The notes: generated by a model not told the origin, from the sequence alone. 64,000 nucleotides of DNA from Norana najaformis (GCA_964023275.1 OZ029921.1:27759230-27823229); one strand, 5' to 3'; numbered from the stretch's first letter, positions 10,013 through 20,035 are shown. Numbers and translations are program-made.

Positions 10013-12040
10013 GACTCACATATCAACCTAATACATCATCTCATACATATACACACCTTAACTACTCCTTCTCCAATACTAAACCGTTCCCCCAATAAAT
10101 ACATCTATTAGACCTATTACCAACCCTATACACCACACTAACTTATCTTACAATCTTTAATAAACCCGGGATAGTCAATCCAAATACACTACCCACCTAT
10201 AACCTATAGGCCTCTTATCATTTAACTGCAAAACTTTCTTATTTCAGACCTCATTTTACCAATAAAAATACCAATACATTTAATCTAATAATTAAACCTA
10301 CCTAACAATGAAACAAATTAAAAACAAAAATTTTACTTATCTCGTAAGTCCAAAATATCAATTAAAATTTATATTACCATCCCCAAAGGGTTCCCTTACT
10401 TACTTAAACGATAACGCAACGCATTACTTAACTTTGGAACGCACCCAATTTACTCCTTTCTGACGTCCATCTTGAAAGACGCGGCGTCCTTGTTTGAAAA
10501 GGTACTTTTTATCTTCATATTTCTTAATTTACCCTACATATTATTCTTAAATCTTCACTCCCAGTGTAGATTAATAATATTTCTTCAATGTGGACGACCC
10601 ACTTATTTGAATTATAACGCCTCCTCATTATTTTAAACCTTAAACATGTAAACGTGTAAAACTTACGCTCCACGCGGAGCCACGCTGCCTTAAATATATT
10701 ATTAATCCTCTATTTTAACCACTCTAAACTACCAATCCAACCCCCAACTATTACCTATTAATAATAGCTCTACCTCTTCTCCAGTTTTATCAGACTTTTA
10801 ACCTAAAATACACCTTAATCTCTCTTATTTTTATCCTTTCTCCCAACTATGGGTGACTTCCATTACGGCCTGCCTTCCGGTGGCCATCTTGGTGATGCTG
10901 AACAGTCACGGTTTGTTCTTAAACTTTTCATCCACAATTTTCTATTATTTAACTTTTCCATCCAACTATAATACTTCAACTAGATCAAGATAATATCATA
11001 CCCAACAGGCACACCAGACTATTTACCAGATTTTACATATTGTCATATCTCTTTTTATTATAGTTAGATTATACCTAACCAATACCTAGACACCATGTAA
11101 ACTAAATACTAAAACAACAAAATTTCACTCCATTTACCGTACCCTTACACATTAACACTCTACCGATAATTACTGGTTATTACGATCTTGTAAGGACTAA
11201 TAACACAAAAGAAACACAACACTACAACTTTGATTTAATTATTCCACTATTGTACAACATCAATTTTACTCATAAATACAAAATCTACAATACCTAAACT
11301 TACAATGTTTACTTAGTAATAAATATATGTTTAATAACAATAGTAAATCAATAAACATTGTCCATATCTCCACCTGAAAAACCAACAACATATATTTAAT
11401 GATAAAATTCTCCCATACAACCAAAACTGCAAAACCAATTAAATTTGGGATGAAGATACAGCTGGTCGGAGTAGGGCTCTGAAGAAGGGTCACCACGCCC
11501 GAAACGTCAGCCGGCTCTCCGACTAACTGACTCGAGTGACAGCTGTCGTATATGCACATGTCCACCCTACCAAAATTACAAAATTATACCAAATTGTTAA
11601 ATATACGTGTATTTTTCTTATTCTTTATCAACATATTTAACATTTTATCTGTACTCTCCATTCCCCGGGGGCCCATTGAACAATACACACCCTATATCAT
11701 ACACATTTCATTTAACATAAACCACACAGTAACTTTTTATTACTCAAATGATATAACCTATATTACTATAATACTCGCCATACCTTTAACTCACATTAAC
11801 CATTACTCCAACCTAAGTTAAAACCCTTTTAATTTACAAAAACAATTTATATTCCAATTTCAACATCAAATACTATATAACTACTCCAAATTCTATTCCC
11901 TCCCTTCAGGTACGAAATTCATTTTTACCTCTATTCCTAAACTTTCCCAGGACTGGCTAAGATTACTCTATTCCCTCATTTCAAATATAATATAAATCAG
12001 TTCCCTTATTAGACCCCTTATAGGCAGACTGCTTCCTAAC
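10013..12040. other. G-depleted, strand-asymmetric block with ordinary-composition islands
   Basis: Over 10021-10560 I count about 35 G in 540 bases on the plus strand (near 6-7 percent), while C is common. Short islands of normal composition interrupt it, at about 10430-10505, 10667-10690, 10850-10912 and 11447-11570. No protein or RNA gene was recognised apart from the ribozyme motif at 11465-11523. The block is bounded by 25-bp direct repeats. It may be a retroelement body or non-coding spacer whose opposite strand is C-poor. Confidence 0.6.
11465..11523 (+). ncRNA. hammerhead ribozyme motif of Penelope-like type
   Basis: In order: GTCGGAG (11465-11471), GGCT, the core CTGAAGA (11479-11485), GGG-loop-CCC as stem II (11487-11489 with 11498-11500), GAAAC (11501-11505), cleavage triplet GTC (11506-11508), AGCC (pairs with GGCT) and CTCCGAC (11517-11523, pairs with GTCGGAG). 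CUGANGA...GAAA...UH with a very short stem III and open stem I is the minimal hammerhead known from Penelope-like retroelements. It would self-cleave RNA after GUC. No Penelope reverse transcriptase or GIY-YIG domain was recognised nearby, so this is an isolated terminal piece. Confidence 0.75.
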
Positions 12041-12044
12041 TTAC

Positions 12045-12262
12045 ACGGAAACAGTAAGCCACAGTACTATATTGGGGTTGCCATCCTCTCCCCATACTGC
12101 GTTCTCTACATGTTCCGCCTTTTCTCTGGATCTGATGTGCCAGTGCAGTAGTCTTCTCCGGAAGCAATCATTATAACACTGATTCCACAGTGCGATCAAA
12201 ATACAGAAGACAGCAAGATTGACAACAGCAGGGCACAACATTAAGCAGATTGGCCGATTAAA
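12045..12262 (-). CDS. possible internal exon with a membrane segment, unknown gene
   Basis: On the minus strand an acceptor-like ATTTTAG precedes 12262 and a strong donor GTAAGT begins at 12044. Between them is an open frame of 72 codons. It starts [20 protein letters not shown], a hydrophobic stretch long enough to cross a membrane, followed by basic and mixed residues (CFRRRLLHWHIRSREKAEHV) and ending ...NPNIVLWLTVS. Composition is protein-like. The first 25 bases are duplicated at 9973-9999. Family not recognised; it could be part of a mobile element rather than a host gene. Confidence 0.35.
12231..12256. repeat. direct repeat, right copy, flanking the G-poor block
   Basis: Same 25 bases as 9973-9999. 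It lies at the 5' edge of the possible minus-strand exon at 12045-12262. Confidence 0.85.
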
Positions 12263-12700
12263 CTAAAATATATACAGTCCGAAATAACTGCAGACTGACA
12301 AATTTCGTACCCAAATCTCTGCTGGCAAATGTCACTTACTTATTTGCAACCAGCTGTTCTGACACATGGCATATGTCCACACACTCGTATATTCTTTTTC
12401 CATTTATATATTAAACACACGTGCATAGGTCTAAACGTACATATGTATACATATATGCTCGTTTGCATATCTACAGTCATACATAAATACATATATTCAT
12501 ACGTAAGCATGCGTATAAATGGCTATATATACATAATTATAATAATAATACGACGATTTATATAGCGCCACAGGTATATGCATGTATGTATTTATATTTG
12601 AATATGTGCACAAATGCGCAAAAATTTATATATATGTACCTATGTATGTTTAAACACATATATACATACATAGGAACCATAGGACGATGCATGTTTATGT
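12263..12700. other. AT-rich spacer with short TACA/TATA runs
   Basis: ATAT/ACAT-rich sequence with a short L2-tail-like TATATAGCGCCAC near 12560. No gene seen. Confidence 0.45.
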
Positions 12701-12781
12701 GGCGTTCTCGGTCGGGACATAACTTCGCGGGGCGCGGGTAACTCCAGCCCATCTCTACACTTGAATCCACCCATAACTCAC

Positions 12782-12995
12782 CCATAACCATAACCCATAA
12801 CCTCAATGCCCCTTCTACTTCCGGCGCAAAATGGCCTTTCCGGATCGTCTCTGTCCGTATTGTTCGTTCTGTCCAAGGAAGGTTTAGCAAGATAGGCCGC
12901 TTCCTTAAGGGAGTCAGTGCTGCAGTGGTCTGTCTCGGGATCCGACTCTGCCTCTGCCGCGATTCTGTCCAACCTCGACGTCTCAACCGTCGTGA
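12782..12995 (-). CDS. possible internal exon, unknown gene
   Basis: Reading leftward from an AG at 12996 there is an open frame containing DRIAAEAESDPETDHCSTDS and ending ...GSRRGIEVMGYGYG at a strong GTGAGT donor (begins 12781). The acidic, mixed composition looks like real protein rather than repeat. The acceptor is weak, with no clear pyrimidine tract, and no family is recognised. The region to about 13210 has similar base composition and may hold a further exon of the same gene. Confidence 0.3.
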
Positions 12996-13211
12996 CTCAG
13001 ACCCTCTCACGATCTAAGGTAGAGTGGGCCCTCGCCCTGGCGGATCCGCGCCGTCAGCCCGAAACCAGACAGTGATTGTCGCGTTTGTCCCTCCTGGAAC
13101 GAACAGATAAGTCTTTTTCCCAGACTCTCTCGCCGTATATTTGTATCGTAACCGGGACCTTATCGAACACGAGCTTCTCGAAACGTCACCCTCGTCCGTA
13201 TATTTGTACAC

Positions 13212-13655
13212 GATATGAATTCGCTCACTAAATTTCGATAACCGAACGATATCAAAAACACTTTGACTCGCATATGTGAAGGAATGGAATCATTCTTCAC
13301 GACAATAGCTGCACAACACATGACACTTCTTATTCAACCAATTTGCCCCGTCTTGCTTATATAGAGGTGCCTTAATGTCACTAATTTCGTCCCTTAAACG
13401 AAACATTTAAGGACCTAAACATTTGAACAGTGGAACCCTTTTTATGCATTATTTTACTAAAATAATAAACTAAAAAGTCTGTTCGGCCTAGTTATCAAAC
13501 TATTATTAGATTCAGCTTTTACTTAATTAAACTTAATTTCTAAAATTCTATGCAGCTAGACCGGCCGAACTGTGCACAAGAGAGCAGCACTTCACAGCTA
13601 CCTAAAGTGCGTCATGGTTACTCCTGCCTCTTTCCAAACAGACCTGCCTTGTGGG
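13212..13655. other. intergenic, no gene recognised
   Basis: Ordinary unique sequence, AT-rich after 13440. Confidence 0.45.

Positions 13656-13657
<2 letters not shown>

Positions 13658-13714
<57 letters not shown>
13658..13714. repeat. (CA)n microsatellite
   Basis: About 28 CA dinucleotides in an uninterrupted run. Confidence 0.98.
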
Positions 13715-13716
<2 letters not shown>

Positions 13717-13859
13717 AAATATGCATATGTATGGGTTCAAGAGAATGCCTCGTGGCAGAAACTTAACGGTTGAAAAAACGTCGAAGCTTGTAAAAGATTG
13801 AAGAAGGTCTCGTAAGTTCTCGACAGGATGACGCAGTCATTTGTTATGTTGTCCTGCTT

Positions 13860-14012
13860 CGCGCCATTGAGGGAAGAGTTGGCGAGACAATAAGAGGAAA
13901 CGGAAAGGAAAAAGGAAAAAGGGAGGCAACGGAAGATGAAAAAGGAGGAGGTTCTGGAAAGGATGAGAGGGGAAGAGAAGAAAGAGGAGAATGAGAAATA
14001 TGGGGAGAACAA
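13860..14012. repeat. purine-rich (GA) low-complexity tract
   Basis: Mostly GGAAAAGG/GAGGAA words on the plus strand. Frames across it are not convincing genes. Confidence 0.6.
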
Positions 14013-14985
14013 GAGTAAGGCGCAAATGATTTATCGCTTGACACCCACTCATCAAATTCTTGCAGATACCTGCCACTAACTGGAAAATTATTCGGCACTC
14101 TTGATCAACAGTAGTCCGCTCGTCATTTATGTCTAATATTATATTTCTAGTCAGGTATATATACGTTTGTACCAGCTCAGGATTATGTAACCGTACAAAA
14201 CAGTAGCTGAAAGTGTATTTTTGTTGCTATGAGGGAATTCTTCAGAGTAGGACGTGCTACTGAAATATGGTCTGGGTGGGGCGATTCAAGCACCTGTAGC
14301 TAATGGAAGAAGGCGGGAGGTCTAGACACCAACGAGAAGAATGCTACCAGCTGTTGCAGACTTTAGCATCTTCGTCAAATATTGATGGCTTGAGAACAAA
14401 GAAAATACGATAATCTATCGCCACCTCAACACGTGCAAATTATCGTCTTGATAGTCTATCGTGTATTTAAGTACACGCAGATTATATATATTATAGTCTA
14501 TATATAATACAGATATATATATATATATAGTTTTTAGAGCATAAGCAATCTCAACTACAAAATAAGTACACTGACCGTACACTGTTCGTAGACGATCAGT
14601 GGTAACCGAGAGGACTAGCCACCCGCCTACATATGCCGAGGCTAAGAAAAAAGAAGCCGTTAACACTCCATACCATGGCTGCCTTCCGGGACTGGCTTAA
14701 GGGGCTGATTTTCTTCTTACACTAACAGCAGCATGTTTGCTGTTTATAGCTGTCAAAGTTGTGCTCTGTGTAGACCTATAAGCACAACTCGACTTCAACT
14801 TGTAGGGGGCCTATGCGTTTACGAGGTACGTGTATGTGATATCATCATATCTCGAATCTCACACTGCAGCCACTGGGGTACGTGTCCCAGCACCTATGGT
14901 CTCTGCCCACTCACCAAAACTTGTGCCCCAGTGCCCCATCACATCACACATTCTGCTCATTTATTTTCAGAACTAAGCATAATTC
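14013..14985. other. intergenic, no gene recognised
   Basis: Unique AT-rich sequence with a TATATA-rich patch at 14475-14530. No supported gene. Confidence 0.45.
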
Positions 14986-14987
14986 TT

Positions 14988-15133
14988 TATGATGATGATA
15001 ATAATAATAATAATAACAATAATAATAATAATGATAATAATAACAACAATAATAATAATAATAATTATTATTATTGTTATTACTATTATTATATATTATT
15101 ATTATATTATTATTAATAACAATAATAATAACG
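14988..15133. repeat. (AAT)n/(ATT)n microsatellite
   Basis: AAT units switch to ATT around 15065, so the tract is partly self-complementary. Confidence 0.95.
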
Positions 15134-15302
15134 GAGCCTATGTGAGTGAGGATACGAGTTCGTGGCTTATTTCGGAGATTTAAATCTCGGGCTAGTACGG
15201 TCCGTGCACGGGGACTTTAAATGGCGTGGCTCCCATTCAAACGGGCAGCGGTGGTGAAGGATCTCACCTGATAAATTCGTTGGAAAATGAGAAGGGTCGA
15301 TA
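15134..15302 (+). mobile_element. SINE-D copy
   Basis: The 3' 120 bp match 5165-5280 and the reverse complement of 56750-56870. The preceding GCCTATGTG...GAGTTCGTGG resembles, with mismatches, the tRNA-like head of the 57083 copy. Confidence 0.75.
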
Positions 15303-15561
15303 CATTACATATAACACCCACCATCCGCAGTTGCTTCGTTTCCCTTCAGCTGGAAACATCGGTTGAATTTCCATAATATTAAAGCATCGCCTGACTAAAC
15401 GAGAGCTAATACATATTGCGATGCATTAGACCTATGGGCTACGTACAGGCCTCTAACTTTTCTACCCAAAATAGTGTTTGCCGTTAGCACACCTTACTAA
15501 GGCCTATTATGTAAGCCCTTCAAAAGAAAACTCTTAAGAAATTTTAATTTGTATTGTAGGA

Positions 15562-16395
15562 ATGAGGAATTACAAGAGAAAAAGTAATCGAGGAGGAGCG
15601 ACATTACAAACAATGAAGGATGCTGCAGATGAAATACTTATTCATAATCGACCTTGTCGAACTGTTGCAAGAGAATTCTCATTGTGTCATGTCAGCCTCA
15701 GAAGATTTATTTGCCTTCCTCTCAGTCCAACAACAATAAATGAAACTCTCGAAATTGCAGTTGCATCAAATGAACCGAAAATCCTAGATTCTGCAGAACA
15801 TTATCAGATGGCTACTCCTGAGGAACTACTTCCATTAACCTCCTCTTGCAATGTGGAAATGTCAGCCTTAATTGTAGATACCCAGCGTTTATCACCATCT
15901 TTTTCTGCATTCACGCCTGAACTCGTTTCATATAGCCAGATTCCTTCGACATCATTTCATCCATGCAGAGTTTCCCTTCTTCTGAAGGCTGAGGGGCGAA
16001 AAATCAGGAAGGGATATAGAAAAAGATTTTCGGCAATTCTAACTGATACTCCAGAGAAATGTGCATTACAAGAGGATATGAAACAGAAAAAAGTTGATAA
16101 TAAAACTAATACTAAATCAAAAGCAGCAAAGAAACTTGTCAGTTCCAAGCCTGATGCAGAAAAGAAATTGTCCACAAGGAGAAATAAACATACAAAAAAT
16201 AAGCATTCTATTAATTCTAATTTGGGACGTGAAGAATGGTTTTGTCTGGTTTGTTGTGAACCATTTGGCGCCATTAGGAAGAGCAAGGAAGAATGGATAC
16301 AGTGCATAAGCTGCAAGAATTGGTCACACGTGAACTGCACCGAAGGCAGTAAGAACTATGTGTGCCATAACTGTGATTCAGACCAATCAGATTGA
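15562..16395 (+). CDS. DDE-less pogo-like transposase derivative: HTH_psq domain plus PHD finger
   Basis: An intact 277-codon frame whose ATG follows a splice-acceptor-like TTGTATTGTAG. Residues about 17-49 (MKDAADEILIHNRP...SLRRF) fit the N-terminal psq/pogo helix-turn-helix. Residues 155-166 (FSAILTDTPEKC) match the SxILTDTPEK block in the C-terminal tail of pogo-like transposases. Residues about 170-220 are Lys-rich. Residues 228-271 form a PHD finger with ligands C228, C231, C248, C251, H256, C259, C268 and C271 (C4HC3), including EEWIQC and NWSHVNC. The DDE catalytic domain expected between HTH and tail, some 250-300 residues, is missing with no loss of frame. The product could bind DNA and a chromatin tail but not transpose. 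It could be a recent non-autonomous deletion copy or a domesticated nuclear protein. Terminal inverted repeats were not identified. Confidence 0.75.
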   Translation: MRNYKRKSNRGGATLQTMKDAADEILIHNRPCRTVAREFSLCHVSLRRFICLPLSPTTINETLEIAVASNEPKILDSAEHYQMATPEELLPLTSSCNVEMSALIVDTQRLSPSFSAFTPELVSYSQIPSTSFHPCRVSLLLKAEGRKIRKGYRKRFSAILTDTPEKCALQEDMKQKKVDNKTNTKSKAAKKLVSSKPDAEKKLSTRRNKHTKNKHSINSNLGREEWFCLVCCEPFGAIRKSKEEWIQCISCKNWSHVNCTEGSKNYVCHNCDSDQSD

Positions 16396-16659
16396 CAAAA
16401 CTCTGCACAAATGACACTTATAATTTGAAGAAGTCAACTGAAACCTCTAGAATTAACGTTTTACAATATATACAGATTTTACAGCAAAATGCAACAGCTA
16501 GGAAAAGCCAAATGAATTCAAGTTTTCGGCAAAATGGACCCAAGGTGAATACGCATGTGCAGGCCTACGTATTAGGCTGACCAATCAGCAAAGATGCAAT
16601 AGGCACTTCTTAAATCTGTAAGGACCATCGTCAGCCTTCACTTTATCGAGCCGTAGCTA

Positions 16660-17350
16660 GTACCTGTCTTTGCGCGCGTCAGTCTGTCAGACAGATTTCG
16701 CCACATAAACCTAATCTGACGCAGTTCATAGAAGCAGGTCCTTCAGAAAGAATTCACATGTGCCGCCAATAGATAGTTCCTCGTCCAGGAGAACGCCCAG
16801 GTCACGGACTGCATGCAGGGAAACTCAGTCCAGAGATGATGCCAATATCTTATCGTTGTCAATGTCCGACAACCTGAGTCGAGATCCGAACCATATGGAC
16901 TGCGTTTTCGCGGAGTTCAATTTTGTACACGGTCGACCACAGCCTGAACTCTCGAGACGCAAGATGGGGCATCGGATGGATGACAGATCACGTAGATTTG
17001 TACATCGTCGGCGTATTAATGGACCATCGCACCGAGGGCTGTAATAACATGGGTTAGATCTGCAGTGTACAAAATGTACAGAAGGGGACCGAGGACAGAA
17101 CGCTATGGTACGCCGCCCCGAACCGGAGTCCAGGCCGACATGTCCGATTCGAACTCCACACTCATCATTCGCCCATCGAGAAAAGTTCATATATACTCAC
17201 CCTGCAAAACCGTACGAAGGACTAAGTCGCGTCAGAAGAATGCCATAGAAGAGCGAGCCGCCTGATTTTCCCAGCATTCATGGCGTCGTAGATGTCAGAG
17301 ACGAGTCGAAGAACAACCGATTCCATCGAGTGACCTTTCCGAAAACCAGA
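16660..17350 (-). mobile_element. CR1/L2-like LINE reverse transcriptase fragment
   Basis: On the minus strand, in order and in shifting frames: SGFRKGHSMESVVLRLVSDI (near 17330), GVP-x2-SVLGPLLYILYTADL, YADDVQIY (near 17010, the catalytic YxDD box), a KTQ-IWFGSR-like block and TCFYELRQIRF. These are successive motifs of an L2/CR1-type reverse transcriptase. Several stops and frame changes make it a decayed pseudogene. Both ends are truncated. Confidence 0.85.
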
Positions 17351-17558
17351 CTTAGTTTAAAGGTAGACGATGGTCAGTCGATAATTAATAATTGATAATT
17401 AAATATACTTTCAGTGGTAAAATTTAATTGGCTATATCGATTATAATTCACAGTCTTTACACTCATTTAGTCTCATAATTTTTATAGTCGCTTTCAGTAA
17501 TAATGCACCCATTATCCATTATTAATAGGCGAATCAGCTGAATTGACCTGGTCCATTT

Positions 17559-17785
17559 TTAACTTTTCCCTAACAAATAGTTGTTGAAAAATCGAAACTG
17601 CTTACGTTGCAGGACTTTCTGCACCTCCTCTAGAACCAGTGGCATCACCTTGATGAAGTCTTCGTCAGAATATACCTCAAACCAATGCGTCCTCCTGGTC
17701 CTCAGTCCAAGCGGTCCATCCCCAACGATACGCTCGGCTTTCAGTGTTAAAATCGGCTTTCCGAGTGCCTTGGCCTGGGCGTATT
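17559..17785 (-). CDS. 3' exon of a possible TIR-like gene (unit 1, full-length exon)
   Basis: On the minus strand an acceptor (TTTCGATACAG, AG at 17787-17786) opens a 75-codon frame. It begins YAQAKALGKPILTLKAERIV, continues GDGPLGLRTRRTHWFEVYSD and EDFIKVMPLVLEEVQ, and ends at TAA 17561-17559. The pattern EYA-x-x-LGKPIL followed by a hydrophobic strand and W-F-V-Y-S-D-x-x-F resembles the second half of TIR domains in invertebrate immune or adaptor proteins; this is inference from pattern only. A GTAAGC within the last codons could be an alternative donor. The preceding intron (17786-17931) is 146 bp, GTAAGT...CAG. The upstream half of any TIR domain is not found. Confidence 0.45.
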
Positions 17786-17931
17786 CTGTATCGAAATAGA
17801 AAAGAACAAATTAACTTCATTAATAACAATTAAAATATGCTAATACATCAGGTAGAAACAAAGATGGTCAAGGAAACGATGGCTGCGGTATTTCTGAATC
17901 GGGAACCACAATATGTCGTCCGTAAACTTAC

Positions 17932-17983
17932 TGTGCTGTCCAAAGAAGACGCTGGACTCTTGGACATGCCCTCCCTCGATCAT
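17932..17983 (-). CDS. upstream small exon of the same gene (unit 1)
   Basis: It ends at the GTAAGT donor (17931-17926). In the frame that continues into the next exon (phase 1) it reads MIEGGHVQESSVFFGQH from ATG 17983. A stop lies just upstream, so this is either the first coding exon or an exon whose acceptor is obscure. It is repeated almost unchanged in units 2 and 3. Confidence 0.35.
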
Positions 17984-18271
17984 AGTTCAGCACATTAATT
18001 TCACGGATTCATTCACATACATACATACATGTACACATGCGTACCTACATATATGCATGCGTGATACATGCATATATATATATACATACATACATATATA
18101 CGTGATACATGCATACATATGCACACATTCATACATAAATACATGCATACATGCATACATACATGCATGCATGCATACATACACCTAACCTTACATACAT
18201 ATAAACATACGTATACACTTACATACATACAAGCATTAGCTTTCTTTGATTGCTGTAAAAATCCATCGTCC

Positions 18272-18364
18272 TCCTAGTCCTTAGTCCGAGGGGTCCATCC
18301 CCAACGATACGTTCGGCTTTCATCGTTAATATGGGTTTTCCCAAGGCCTTGGCTTGTGCATATT
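18272..18364 (-). pseudogene. truncated 3' exon of the TIR-like gene, unit 2
   Basis: Reads YAQAKALGKPILTMKAERIV then GDGPLGLRTRRT, and is then joined to unrelated sequence. The synonymous differences from unit 1 show that the parent exon was under protein-level constraint. Could serve as an alternative last exon if transcribed. Confidence 0.5.
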
Positions 18365-18860
18365 CTGTATCGAAATAGAAAAGAACAAATTAACTTCATT
18401 AATAACAATTAAAATATGCTAATACATCAGGTAGAAACAAAGATGGTCAAGGAAACGATGGCTGCGGTATTTCTGAATCGGGAACCACAATATGTCATCC
18501 GTAAACTTACTGTGCTGTCCAAAGAAGACGCTGGACTCTTGGGCATGCCCTCCCTCGATCATAGTTCAGCACATTAATTTCACGGATTCATACACTCATA
18601 CACATACATACATACATGTACACATGCGTACCTACATATATGCATGCGTGATACATGCATATATATATATACATACATACATATATACGTGATACATGCA
18701 TACATATGCACACACATTCATACATAAATACATGCATACATGCATACATACATGCATGCATGCATACATACAACTAACCTTACATACATATAAACATACG
18801 TATACACTTACATACATACAAGCATTAGCTTTCTTTGATTGCTGTAAAAATCCATCGTCC

Positions 18861-18953
18861 TCCTAGTCCTTAGTCCGAGGGGTCCATCCCCAACGATACG
18901 TTCGGCTTTCATCGTTAATATGGGTTTTCCCAAGGCCTTCGCTTGTGCATATT
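18861..18953 (-). pseudogene. truncated 3' exon of the TIR-like gene, unit 3
   Basis: Nearly identical to unit 2, with the intron 18954-19099 and small exon upstream. The donor reads GTAAAT instead of GTAAGT. Confidence 0.5.
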
Positions 18954-19506
18954 CTGTATCGAAATAGAAAAGAACAAATTAACTTCATTAATAACAATTA
19001 AAATATGCTAATACATCAGGTAGAAACAAAGATGGTCAAGGAAACGATGGCTGCGGTATTTCTGAATCGGGAACCACAATATGTCGTCCGTAAATTTACT
19101 GTGCTGTCCAAAGAAGACGCTGGACTCTTGGGCATGCCCTCCCTCGATCATAGTTCAGCACATTAATTTCACGGATTCATACACATACATACATACATGT
19201 ACACATGCGTACCTACATATATGCATGCGTGATACATGCATATATATATACATACATACATACATATATACGTGATACATGCATACATATGCACACACAT
19301 TCATACATAAATACATACATACATGCATACATACATACATGCATGCATGCATACATACACATAACCTTACATACATATAAACATACGTATACACTTACAT
19401 ACATACATACAAGCATTAGCTTTCTTTGATTGCTGTAGAAATCCATCGGTTACGACTTCGAAAACTGGTTAAGATGAATATTTACACGAATTGGTCATTA
19501 GCATAT

Positions 19507-20035
19507 TAGTCAATGCACACCACTTAAATATAGAGCACCAAAGGGCGCGTTAAACCAAGTTTTGGTTTGAACATCAAATAAGATGGAAACAAACTCATTT
19601 AGGAAGCAAAACTCTGAATAAGGACATATAACTTGAACAAGAAATATAAAAATATGAAAATAACTCATTTTCGATCCATCCTAGTCAATGCACACCACTT
19701 AAATATAGAGCACCAAGGGGCGCGTTAAACCAAGTTTTGGTTTGAACATCAAATAAGATGGAAACAAACACATTTAGGCAGCAAAACTCTGAATAAGGAC
19801 ATATAATTTGAACAAGAAATATAAAAATATGAAAATAACTCATTTTCGATCCATCCTAGTCAATGCACACCACTTAAATATAGAGCACCAAGGGGATCGT
19901 TAAACCAAGTTTTGGTTTGAACATCAAATAAGATGGAAACAAACACATTTAGGCAGCAAAACTCTGAATAAGGAATATAATTTGAACAAGAAATATAAAA
20001 ATATGAAAATAACTCATTTTCGATCCATCCTAGCC
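19507..20035. repeat. 175-bp tandem repeat, three units
   Basis: TAGTCAATGCACACCACTTA starts units at 19507, 19682 and 19857. The copies differ at a few bases. No coding potential; a young minisatellite or small satellite. Confidence 0.95.

Larger units (their letters stand above)
17690..19446 (-). repeat. three tandem copies (periods 579 and 589 bp) of the TIR-like gene 3' end
   Basis: Each unit holds the start of the 3' exon, the 146-bp intron (17786-17931, 18365-18510, 18954-19099), the small exon, and a TACA/ATGC microsatellite of about 250 bp ending GCTTTCTTTGATTGCTGTA. Introns differ by only one base per copy. In units 2 and 3 the 3' exon is cut after the codons for GLRTRRT. Its first 33 codons differ from unit 1 at about 15 positions, all but one synonymous. 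Confidence 0.9.

Noticed and set aside
9377-10026. Ser/Pro-rich and Gly/Glu-rich frames of about 200 codons
   Set aside because: Both are the 48-bp minisatellite read on opposite strands.
10013-12040. Nuclear copy of mitochondrial DNA, suggested by strand-biased composition
   Set aside because: No mitochondrial protein, rRNA or tRNA was recognisable in any frame.
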